Assembly: GCF_932526225.1 (NCBI RefSeq)
Contig: NC_064040.1
Span: 8,591,181 to 8,655,180, forward strand
Reading direction: 5' to 3'
DNA length: 64,000 bases
Origin: Nematostella vectensis
Lineage: Eukaryota; Cnidaria; Anthozoa; Actiniaria; Edwardsiidae
The notes beneath the pieces are model-generated. The model made no database searches and had not been told where the DNA came from. It saw nothing but the letters and a program-made list of their open reading frames with translations. Below, piece by piece: positions 45,709-56,105 of this stretch; within the stretch, counting starts at the first letter, position 1, and every line of letters starts with the position of its first letter. The translations under genes and the position numbers were made by a program.

Positions 45709-46760
45709 TGTTTATATCACTTTGCATGTTTTATCACCATTACATCCTGAGCTCTGCAGTCCTAGAAAATTAGTTTTATACTGCCATGTATGTCTTTGTT
45801 CAAGTGCCGAGGAGCGGGGCTAAATGTTATCTCAGTGAGCATAGTAGCATTTATACCGGAGCCCACGTACCTTTGTGCCAGCGGCAAGGTAAAAGGCCGT
45901 TTGCAAGAATGTACTCTGGGAGCGAGATTGATAATCGGGATTAAATTCGTGATTAAATTAAATTTTGTTCTTTGTTTTGTCTGGGAGGAACTATTTATCT
46001 GTTTATCTTCCTTCTAAGCATGCTTTTATTTTAAAGGGTATTATTAAGGGTATTAGTATTAGTAATCCTGGGTGTTGAAGGCCGGTCGATCCCAGGGCCA
46101 TTTCCCGCCTACCCAAATGACAGGAAAGGGAGAGGACCCTGGGAACGAGGTTGCCTGTATTTTAAATAATGTTTCATACACTCACTGTATTTTTGGCTCT
46201 TGAAGGGGGGAGGCCACACCCCCCCCCACCCTAGCTACGCCCCTGTCCAGGACCATTTCAAGTAAGCCTAGCGTATAACATTGAATTAATTCCTTTAAAA
46301 GATAAAATTGAACTTGTATGTCTAGAGAAGCACAGCCATGGGATGTGAATTAAATTTGATAAAGAATAAACAAGCATTTATTTCATCATGTAATGATGAT
46401 GTATGTAGACTTTCGCAAAGTCCATATTTGATTAGTTATGTACTACTTCCTCGGAGCGGCTTTCAGTAGCGGATCTAGGGGTAGGGTTTAGGGCGGTTAA
46501 CCCCCCCCCCTCCCCCCCCTTCAGGCTGCAAGAAAGCCATTGTAGCGAGTAGCTTGATCCGCTGTTTCTCTAGTGTATAAAAGCATTACTGGAACACGTG
46601 TAACCGTACACATGTGTAATAAGAGCGTGAAAGCGAGGCTGTGGAAGGAACTAGACAGATTGGGGTGATCGTACGGGATGGAACTTTGGGCGTGGTCAAC
46701 AAAAATTCTTACCCTAAGAGATAGCAAAATTGGGTGTGCTCGGAGGAATTTTAACCAAGA
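45709..46760. repeat. ~1.05-kb tandem duplication, copy 2
   Basis: Second copy of the unit at 44650. The near-identity indicates a recent event. Its right end runs into a perfect palindrome (46725-46800). Confidence 0.95.
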
Positions 46761-46800
46761 CATGTCTTGGTTAAAATTCCTCCGAGCACACCCAATTTTG
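46725..46800. repeat. Perfect 76-bp palindrome
   Basis: The 38 bases CAAAATTGGGTGTGCTCGGA...CCAAGACA are followed directly by their exact reverse complement, centred on ACATGT with no spacer. The left arm is the end of duplication copy 2. Confidence 0.97.
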
Positions 46801-46988
46801 TAACCGAATCGGAATAAAAAAACAGGGGCTATACTTATGAGCCCCTGAAAAAAATGTTAAACATAGCAATGGGTCGAATTTTATACCCTTGAGATAGCAA
46901 AATCGGAAAAATCCTTGTCCCTCTGAGTGGTAGAACTTTGGAGTCTTGGCCCAGCTCTCATTTCATACATCTCTAAAAATTGGGCTAC

Positions 46989-47029
46989 CTGTGGTCTCCA
47001 TGGTGATCACCCGGCGAAGCCTGGACCAT
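46989..47029 (-). CDS. Possible first coding exon head-to-head with STPG4
   Basis: ATG at 47029-47027, then MVQASPGDHHGDH and two bases, then a GTAGCC donor. Only 43 bases separate it from the STPG4 start codon. No next exon in phase 2 is identified and the start context is only moderate, so chance is likely. Confidence 0.18.
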
Positions 47030-47072
47030 GCGTTGTAAACAGTAAGAACATTGCGCCTTTAGAACGTACAAT

Positions 47073-50000
47073 ATGACACAAGAAAAGAAAACTAAGCCAT
47101 CCACAGCGCCTATATTCACAAGAAGAGCTAGATCCTCAGTTCAGGTAGCGTAGTATCACACTTAGAACACCCCAAATAACTCAATGATCTTCCTGTTTCT
47201 TTAGAAATTTGTGATTAATTGTCGATTCAATATCGACCCAACTCCTTCTGACGTTGTCTTCGTTTGTTTTTATCAGCCTGGGCGGTCTAGTAAAAGCCCT
47301 TATAACTACGAAGAACCGATAACAGATAGAGAAGAATGGTGGCGTTCTACGCTAAAGGTTTGTGTGCTTGTTTTTCGCAATGTTTGTATTGCCGCATCTC
47401 TGCAAGAACAATAGCAGTGATAATGCATATCGAAACGCTAAAGGAAGCTGTCAGACTTTATATGTTTATAAATTCACAATTTTCTTATAGTCTTATATAC
47501 TTAAATGTTAGAAAACTTGATTTTTTAATTTTCTTTGGATTTCAAGTTTAAACAGAGCCATCGAACATTGTCATATACACAGTTAGACATCTTTCTGACC
47601 TCATGCATGAATGCTGCGCGAATGACAAAGCAAATACAAAGACATTTGGTGCTAGCAAATAGTAGTGTGAAAATTAGCAGATGGTAGCCATGGCGTTATA
47701 GCTCATTCTGATATTTTTTACTTTGCGGCACTTTTGTAAGCTGCATTTGATATATTGCATATTATAATAAAATTGTTTATTTTGATTTGATGCCCATCAT
47801 TTAAAAAAGTATTTCAAGTGCAAATTTGGCTTTTTGTATAAAATTATATCTTTTTGGGATACATGCATAAGACCCTAAATCTTGTTTAATACCATTGATT
47901 TGACTTGAGCAGTGCATGTATTCATATAGAAACTATATAATCCTATGCAAATTAAAGATCTTTGTTTCAGTAGTGAGCTGATATCCCCTTGAAGTACTTT
48001 AAAATTCAAATTACAATATAAGCGACTCATTTTTATCTTTGAAGTATAAAAAATGCAAAGGATAGTGTTTTCTTATAATTAGTACGTAGATTAGCACCAA
48101 ACATTGTCAAGCATGTCACACCCACACCATTAAACGACTGATATCATTACGATTTCAGGACACACCGGTTCCTGGAACTTACGATATCAAGAATTTTGTC
48201 CAAGACATGGAGGGGAATCCAATAAAGCCTACTTATGGCTTCAAGAATGCAGGTAGAAAGAAAGATGCAGATTTATCAAGAAAAGGAAGCACCCTAATGC
48301 CTGGACTTTACCAATATTCAACATCTGTTGACAAGCTCGACCAGAGGAAAGTCACGTACAGCTTCAGAGCATGTGACAGATATCACACCCCGTGTGCCTT
48401 AGTCGGGTACTCAGACAAGGTAGGAAGGCTGCCAGATTGAGAAATGTACAATATTTACGAAAGGGGTAACGATGGGTAAATCCAAGACTTGCCGAGGCAC
48501 TGAAACCTGCGTTTCAGAAACGGAGTCCGAGACTCAAGGTACACATGTTATAAACATCAGTTGAAAAAAGAATAAGTTATAATAAATTTTTGCTACACTA
48601 TGAAAAAGAAGGGGAAATCCGTAGCATGGTGATAACATAAAACAGATGGTGTTTAACAAAAATTTGGGACCCTGAGATTCAGTTAAAAATCAGAGAATAA
48701 AGTGGTAAAAAAGTGAGGCTTCAAGACCCCGAAAATTTTGGAAAAAATGAGACCTCCAGACTTGCGTAAAAATTCCTTAGACTTTGCGAAATTTTTGTGA
48801 GACTTTCGAAATTTTGAGATACCCATCGCTACCCCTCATGGAAGATCATCAAATTTTAAAGTCATGAGCAAGAATTCGAAAGTATGAGGAACAGTAGTTT
48901 GTTGGGCTAAATTTAGGAATTTTTTAAAATTTTGGCTGAAATGTGCCTTTGAGTCTCTGTGTTTATTTAGAAAACTTGGTCAAGTTATGTTCACAATCTG
49001 AGCTACTGCCATTTGGCATGCAAGTCTCAGGCAAGCTTGCCAAATGTGCTAGACAAATCCAGTTCATTAAGGAATATTATTCCTGAAGCCCTTTATTAGA
49101 GCTAGTTTCTGCACCTTAAACTTAAGAATTTTACCTTTTTTAATTAAAAACAACATTTTGAGAGAGGGTCAAAACATTCTGTATTTCATGCAAAGCTCAT
49201 ACATATTGTATTAGAAACAAAATGGATTATATGGTTGTGATAATGGTAAAGAAAAAAAAAACATTTTAATTTCTTTTATTGCAGGAGTTTGTCAATAGTC
49301 AAATCAGCCCCAACACATATGATAGAGGTTATCAATATGTACCTAAATTGCCATCAAAGTAAGTCAATGTCTCTAAGTGATATGAATATATATCCTTGCT
49401 CCTTTCAATGACTTCATGGACATGCAGAACCTCCAGTCTCCTGTCACAGTATAATAGATTTGCCCCTAGCATAATAACAAGGGCAACAGTGTTTTAAACT
49501 TTACTTTGCAGCATAGTAAAAAGCAAATAAGAGTGAAAAAATAATTATTAAAAGGATCACATCATAAAGTAAAAGCTACTTTTAGTAGCATGATGAAAAT
49601 GACATGAGAAAAACCCTGGAAACTATAGTGTTTTTATTAATATGAAAGAATGCAAATAGACACAGTTTTACCTGTAATTTGTGCTTTTCTAAAAAAGGTT
49701 TTTAAAAAAGAATAGAGCACGCAGGCTATATTATCTAATTTTGATGTTTTCATCAGACACCCTGCATTCAAGTCCCAAATTCACAGATTCCCTACAGTCT
49801 ACTTCAAACCTGTAAGTACTAATTATTATCTGATCTATAACATACTTTTCCTGAAAAAAACTAAGGCTATGATGCCTATGTTTTCCGACAGAGAGAGGGC
49901 CCTCCACCTGGGCAATATGACCTTTCAAAAGACCCTATTTTACCAAAAGGGCCAAGGATTTCATCGTCATTCAAATCAAGGACTCCAAGATTTCAACAAC

Positions 50001-50823
50001 CCCATGTTCTGGTAAGCCCCCATGATCTTTGTTATGCAAACTTGATGGAAATGACAAATGTGGGGAGGAGGGTTTAACAATAAATTGTTTTTATCATCTA
50101 TCATGTTGGCCCTGTTTATGCACTCTTGATTACTTCCTCAGCGGTATTGATCAGGTGTTTTAGGCTATGGGCTGTCATGTGGGCAAACAGGATATTAAAA
50201 TAGGGTCTAATCTCACCAGCCTGTGTATCTAGCCCTCCCCCTTCCCCCAAGAACTACAAAGAAATTCTCAAAACAGCACATTGTGGATTCATGCCCCTTT
50301 AGCAGTGTCAATACCAGCTTTACATCTTGGCAATTTCAGTGTGCCTAAGTTTATGAAAGGTTTGGTGTTTCTGAAAACCTCTATATACATATGATCCTCT
50401 GAGTACATTGTAAAACCACCTTACCCTTAATATTTGTAATACCACCTTCCCCTAAATACTTGTAATACCAGCCTCCTCCTAAATACTTGTAATGTCTCCC
50501 CTCCCCTTAATTGTAATACCACCCTCCTTTTAAAACGTGTAATATCAGTCCTAAATACTCATGAAACCACCTATCCCTGTAGGGTGCGCGCACCCCCCCC
50601 CCCCCCTCCCTATGATACCTATGACTTCGCACACCTTCTTCAGCCAATCCTGGGTACGCGCCTGGTAGTGGCTCTGACGTTGCACTATTTCTTACTTTCG
50701 CAGAAAACTCCAGGTCCGGGTTCTTATGACAAAACGTTCCAGACGCCAATGCCGGATACGATCAAGAAAATGGGAAGAAACTACGGGCTGTTTTTCACTT
50801 GCGGTACATACGGCGATTACTAA
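47073..50823 (+). CDS. STPG4: STPG4, sperm-tail PG-rich repeat protein
   Basis: Seven exons: 47073-47144, 47277-47357, 48159-48419, 49285-49358, 49757-49811, 49892-50011, 50704-50823. All are GT-AG and in phase, giving 260 residues, close to the vertebrate protein. Shared landmarks: EEWWRSTLKDTPVPGTYDI near residue 45, NPIKPTYGFKNAGRKK, VTYSFRACDR, and the end KTPGPGSYDKTF...TIKKMGRNYGLFF. The PGxY motifs (PVPGTYD, PPPGQYD, GPGSYD) define the sperm-tail PG-rich family. In mammals STPG4 is germ-cell enriched and has been tied to DNA demethylation in the zygote; PG-rich relatives are axonemal, so either role is possible here. A polyadenylation signal AATAAA lies at 50945. Introns carry repeat fragments, including a C-tract element just before the last exon. 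Confidence 0.9.
50580..50665. repeat. C-tract repeat fragment in the last STPG4 intron
   Basis: GTGCGCGCACCCCC then a C-tract, CCCTATGATACCTATGACTT, and CAGCCAATCCTGGGTACGCG. Its inverse relative lies at 54050-54172. It lies about 40 bases from the last STPG4 acceptor. Confidence 0.65.
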
Positions 50824-51106
50824 GCACAATGAGAGAGTTATTATATTTTTTATTAAGAGCACTTCCAGGTGATTTGATACACGTAGATTTGTAGGCATGT
50901 TTAGGATGAGCCGAGTTGTAAATTTGTAGACCACTTTGTAATTTAATAAAGAGACACATGGAACATTGTTGTAGAGTGATCTATGGATTTCCTCAGCTTT
51001 TGTTCGCGTGTTATACCAAGTGTTTTCTATATTAAGTTTTCTATATTAAGATGAGAGTCATTCCATCGCGATAACTTGTTGTTCTTGAAACAATGCTATA
51101 AATTAG
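50824..51106. promoter_or_regulatory. STPG4 3' UTR with poly-A signal
   Basis: AATAAA at 50945-50950, about 122 bases after the stop codon, marks the likely transcript end. Nothing else of note follows before the MITE. Confidence 0.6.
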
Positions 51107-51384
51107 CAGGGGCGAATACAGGGGGATGGATTGGGTGGATATCCACCCCCTTTTTGAGTAGAAAAATTAAAAAATCACTTGGTCTAAAGAAAATAAATGT
51201 TTGATGGACAGGAGGTAGTCCATGTTCCTTCGCCTGCTTGACTTTGCGGACGCGACATTTCTAATTTAACATGAAGTATTGTTAGATCCACGTGACCTAC
51301 CATGTGAAGGACCACGTGATCAGTTATAAGCCGTCTATTAGGCCATTATCCACCCCCTATTTTTAAATTCTGGATCCGCCCCTG
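51107..51384. mobile_element. MITE with CAGGGGCG ends and ATTAG target duplication
   Basis: Left end CAGGGGCGAATACAGGGGGA, right end complement CAGGGGCGGATCCAGAATTT. Both sides carry ATTAG (51102-51106 and 51385-51389). No coding capacity. Internal copies of ATCCACCCCCTTTT and TATCCACCCCCTATTTTT are near the two ends. Confidence 0.8.
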
Positions 51385-51389
51385 ATTAG

Positions 51390-52507
51390 CTAAAATTAGA
51401 TTGGTACTAGCGACTATTGGTCTACTTTTTTTTATAAAAAAAAACTTTTTACAAGAACGTCCAGCATCAAATTTCACCGACGAGGCTCACAGTAGAAAAA
51501 TATTGTTTTGAAAATTTTTGTAGAATAAATTGTGTTCATTATGGCAACCTGAAATATTATTGCTATTGATCAATTAGTGTAGTTCTCTACCTAATAATAA
51601 TTCATTTGGTACTATATTTTCAAATCCACTGAAATTGAAGAACGTCCTATAGGACATTTTCAGCCTTAAAATGCTCAAATATAGGAACGGCTCAGTCTAA
51701 AAATTTGACGTTTCCACCCCTAAAAGTGAATTTTTCTTAATAGAGGTTTATACCGTGATGGGTCCTGACAATAAACAAAGGGTACCATAGATGCTTATCT
51801 CTCTACTTCCTGCGCCAAAAAAGAAAACTGTAAATTTAACTTACTTTTCCGAAATTGTAAAAGCGCCAATATCTACCTATTTTCATTTTTATTTCGAGCT
51901 AATAAAATTCGGAGAAATTTATAACACAGAGAATCTTATCCTTTTGTGTGCGTGCGTGCGTGTTAGTGAGAGAGAGAGAGAGCTCAGATGAAAGCGCCAC
52001 GAAATTGTCAGTTACAATATCAAATACTCTATCTGCGGGCACAAATCCAGCACTATAGCTCTAGTTTACAATTGTCGTTTCTTTAACGACTATTGTATTG
52101 TTACAGTCTCTCAGAATTTAAGCAGAACTTTATTTATATGCCGTCATTTAATTTGTCTCTTTTGGGGAAACCTTAAAAAGAAGTTAATTTTCATTTAATT
52201 TGATGTCCCCATATGTCTGGAAACTTTTGCTTGATACGCTTTAAAGCGTAATAGACTCTAAGCGCCTTTACACCATATTATGAGTGCTTCAAGTTATTAC
52301 AGGAGCTCTAAACTTCAAATTGTCGAGGGCGTTTAAGTATCCACGCCTTTTCATCCCAAGAAAAAGGCAAAACAGCTGTACTTGTGTCCAAGGACAATAC
52401 ATGCGAAAAAAGAATTGAGAAAAGAGTACTTATACTCTGAATATTCTACCGGCCAGAGTACTCCAACACGAAATACCGAAAGCGGGTCAGTGTTATAGAG
52501 CTGGACA
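51390..52507. other. Intergenic stretch upstream of the secreted-peptide gene
   Basis: No exon seen. Simple repeats GTGCGTGCGTGCGTG and (GA)n occur at 51949-51980. The peptide gene's promoter must lie at the right end; no clear TATA box is visible. Confidence 0.4.
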
Positions 52508-53540
52508 ATGAAGGACATACGCAGAAATGCGCTTGCCTTGGTGGTGTTATGTGGAATTGTTGTTAGTCTGGTTCATCAAAGTGAGGCAGGGCTTGGATTT
52601 ATTCCATCAGGATCGGGCAAGAAGAAAAGCATTCAGTATTCTAATGTGCAAACACAGGTAAGAAAAAACACTTTATTATGAATCTTCAAAAAATTTCGTT
52701 ATGTGCATTTGTCAATCAATCTAATAATATGACCTTTTTTTAAAAAAAAATACTCTAAAGATCTATAAAATACTTTAGAAAATAAGCCTTTTTTTTCATA
52801 GCTCGATCCCATCTCATTTCGAATTGACAACGAAATGATAAATTTTCGAGTCATTAGCTGATTATCTAACAGTGGTTGGGATTGTATGCTGAAATACTAT
52901 TTATTTCCTCTCCCCGCTCGTACCCATGGATCGGGTCAGTGCATAGGACTTAACATTTCCGGAAGTTTGCGGTAAAACACTACTATTCATATAATAAATT
53001 TCTGTATTTTCATGATGGTTGGAAAGACAATAAAAACACAAGGCTTCTAAAGAGATGGGAGATTGTTCCCCTTAATATGACGATATGATTTTAAACATAA
53101 TTTGAAAGTGTATGGCAGCGAATTACAGAATTGCATTTTTACGTTGAACTTTAATTTTATAAACAAAAACACACACATGCGCACATCAAAAAAGTATTTA
53201 AAGTTGGGGTAATGTCATCGGGAATAAATGGACTTGAATGGCCCCTCCCTCGCCATCATAAGTCGACCTTTACCTCGTTAAAACGATTTTGCGTACCCAT
53301 CCTAGATACGCGCCTGCTTTATCGTTGCCATGCATCAGGCCTTGTCACAACCAACCTTTAGACCTTGCGCCAACTGAGGACTTATTCAATTTCTTTTTAA
53401 AAAAGCTCAAAAGCTCGTATTCGTTATTCTTTCAGATGGAAGGCATCACAAAAACAATTTGCGCCGCGGCGAGAGAATTGGACTGCTATCAGTCGCTAAA
53501 AGGAAGATCAACACAACAGCGACAAGAAAACGAACAGTAG
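52508..53540 (+). CDS. Short secreted peptide precursor (84 residues)
   Basis: Exon 1 (52508-52657, GTAAGA donor) and exon 2 (53436-53540, acceptor TATTCTTTCAG) join in phase 0. Exon 1 encodes a clear signal peptide: basic start MKDIRRN, hydrophobic core ALALVVLCGIVVSLV and a cleavage-like SEA at residue 27 or so. Next is GLGFIPSGS followed by GKKK, the pattern for prohormone cleavage with C-terminal amidation. The rest (about 46 residues) is hydrophilic, with two Cys (TICAA, LDCYQ) and a second Gly-basic site (LKGR). AATAAA lies at 53559. I do not recognise the family. It could be a neuropeptide/hormone precursor or another small secreted protein; nothing in it marks it as a toxin. Confidence 0.7.
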
Positions 53541-55140
53541 TTGAAATTAACAAAATCAAATAAATTAAATTATTGTTTAGTTCAGCTTTATTCGTCGTTG
53601 TCAAAGGGAGGAGATATAATGGTGCACGGCGTTGCATCGTATTGATTGATCTAGGGGGATATTCGCTCTAGTAGAAGATACATGGATAAGTGACCACTTC
53701 TCGGTAATCCGGCAAGTGCAGGAAAATGCTGTTTAATAGCACTTTGCAATATTGGCTTTTTGACGTCCCACAAGCCAAAACACTCCCGCATGGCCAAATA
53801 TAATTGGCAATGGAACGGAAAACACAAATACTGATACAAGATTCTGGAGAAAAAAAGGAATAAAGAAAAGAATAAGCAAAAAGTTTGCGTCGTGTTGTTA
53901 GCTAAAATATCCGACGCTGAATGAAAAAATAAGGCTTCAGTGGTCTAATATTTGTTGTATAGTCACTTAAAATGGCTTGTGTCTAATCTGTGTAAAAGAT
54001 AGTGCGTAAGGAACAACACTTGAACCCCGTGGAGTAGATAGCAGACGCGTTTCCAGGATTGGCCGAGCGGGGTGCGCAGTTATAACATAGTATTTGAAGA
54101 TTTCTGGTTGCCAAGGGGGGGGGGGGGGGGTGCGCGCGCACCCTGCGCACCCCCCTGTGTACGCGCCTGGATAGCATAAGTTATTGGGGGCGAGTGGGGG
54201 AGCTCTTTGCCCTGACGCAATTTCGATTTCTCAAACAGACGTAACATTTTATTGTGATGAGCTGATGAGTTTCCCCTTTTTATGCTATTGGCTACTTCGG
54301 TGTTTCTGAGCACCTTGTTTTTTGTTCCTGATATCCATGCCTGTCTCCGCACAAGTTCCAAGAAGTGTGCGCCCCCTCCCCTCCATTGGCCGGCAAAAAG
54401 TTGGTCATTTTATTGAAGGATCGTCAAATAATATCCTTTTCCCATACCCCTCCTCAACCAATTCTGAGCCTGGCTCATACTTACCATGTATAGTCTTCCT
54501 TTATGGAACTGGATACAGGATAAAATATACAACGAAAACCGGGTCTATGTGATCACATATCAACCACTTATTTTTTTCGGGGTCCAGTATCCATCAAATC
54601 GCGCGCTCTGATTGGCTCCCTTGAGGGCCGGTATCCTACGATCCGGACACCGCGATACCGTCCCGCTCACCTCCAAAGCTCGAAATAGTGAGTTGATTTG
54701 TAAAATGCCCATCGGAAACTGGATTTTTACTCCCGAGGTTATCTTAAACACTAAAACGGCATTTTATATTGTCATTTTATCTAGAATCATTGACTTTACG
54801 GACAATCGGCTTCAAACTCCCTGTGTTTTGACGATTTCCCGCCATAATGATTTTGCAACGCGCGCGACAATTTCAAGTTTGCTGAAAGTTTATTTGGGAT
54901 AAAAAAAGGCAGCAAATCGTCTCTTCATACGAAGAAAAACGACAATCACTCTAGGAATTTACCTGAATAACCAGCTTGAAGGTTCTGTATATCTAGAGGA
55001 TTTAAAGCGTTGTGTGGAAACAAAAATCTTCACGAACATCGACGAAAGTCAGAAGCGAAACCTCGCCTCGTGCAACCGTAAGCCCGTAAGGTAAACAACG
55101 TTGGAAATTCTATTGAGGAAAAAAATAAATATGTTATTTC
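53541..55140. other. Intergenic stretch with repeat fragments
   Basis: No supported exon. 54050-54172 is a G-tract repeat (CCAGGATTGGCCGAG, then TGCGCGCGCACCC and GTACGCGCCTGG) inverse to that at 50580. A GC-richer patch at 54597-54675 has no reading frame of note. Confidence 0.45.
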
Positions 55141-55263
55141 CCAGCTAAGGGTCGGTCCGTATCGTGAAATACCGTGACCTCGACCTTAAAAATACTAGTA
55201 ATACTAATAATAGTATTTTCAAGCCCTCGGTCACGGTATTTTTCGTACGGACCTCCCAGCTGG
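55141..55263. mobile_element. Fold-back MITE with GGTCCGTA ends
   Basis: Left CCAGCTAAGGGTCGGTCCGT... and right (complement) CCAGCTGGGAGGTCCGTACG pair along most of their length, both continuing into AAATACCGTGACC and AAAATAC. The 123 bp could fold into one hairpin. Confidence 0.75.
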
Positions 55264-55524
55264 TAAATAACGACGTATATATATTGGCGAGACTGAGAGA
55301 TTACCAGCAAAAAGATTCAGGGAAAACCCCACCATTTCAGACTCCAATAGAAAAGTGCATCCTGTGGCCGAGCATTTCCGATCGCCTAGTCATACAGTCG
55401 CTGATATACTAATGTTTCTGATCAAATATCCGCGCACCGAAGCTCCAAGACGGCGTAGAGTGCGTGGAGGAAGCACGCCGGGGTCCAAAAAAGTGGACCT
55501 TATTTCTCCCCTCCTGTGGTCCTC

Positions 55525-55790
55525 CTTGTCTCCCACGGACTCGTATTTGTAACGTCCCTATATGTCAGGCGCTCAGTTGCTTGTAATGACCGTCCGTATC
55601 ATAGGTCATGTGCACTTTTATCACGCACCCTCCCCTCCCACGAAGAATAAATTGGTCGTGTAATCCCCCTTCGTCTCCCACGGACTCGTGCTGGTAAGGA
55701 AGTCAGACGCTCAGTTACTTGATATTTGCGTCCGTATAGGTATAATTTTGACGAACGTCCCTATATGTCACTTGTCCCTATATGTCAGGT
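55525..55790. repeat. Diverged 145-bp direct repeat
   Basis: GTCTCCCACGGACTCGT occurs at 55528 and 55673, each followed by a CAG(G/A)CGCTCAGTT word and a GTCCGTAT word. TCCCTATATGTCA occurs three times (55554, 55761, 55775). Confidence 0.7.
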
Positions 55791-55830
55791 AGCGCTATGG
55801 ATATATAACTGGAAAATTTGAGAGTAGGCT

Positions 55831-55985
55831 TAGCCTGCGTAGCAAGCGTTTCTATGGAGTTTCAGCAGGAATAGATAGCGAGCGAGGAATATCGCCGCGC
55901 GAAAAATGGGGCGAAGGCCATATTCCTCGCTGGCTCAAAAATTCCTGCTGAAACTCCACAGAAACGCTACTAGTAGAGTAGGCTA
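55831..55985. mobile_element. Inverted-repeat MITE just upstream of the caspase gene
   Basis: TAGCCTGCGTAGCAAGCGTT on the left and complement TAGCCTACTCTACTAGTAGC on the right, then GTTTCTATGGAGTTTCAGCA against its inverse, then an inner GCGAGGAATAT pair. It ends about 120 bases before the caspase ATG, so it probably lies in the promoter or 5' UTR. Confidence 0.78.
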
Positions 55986-56105
55986 CGAGTTTTACGTGGT
56001 CTGTTAGATCCCACTCCCCAACCTCCACTGTTAGTAAGGAGAGACTAGGACGAGCAATCGAAATAGAAAGAAACAGGAAACATTCCACCGAAACCCGCTC
56101 AAAAT

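Noticed and set aside
44722-46017. Two identical 75-78-residue frames (MSLFKCRGAGLN...)
   Set aside because: They exist twice only because of the tandem duplication, resemble no family and contain repeat debris.
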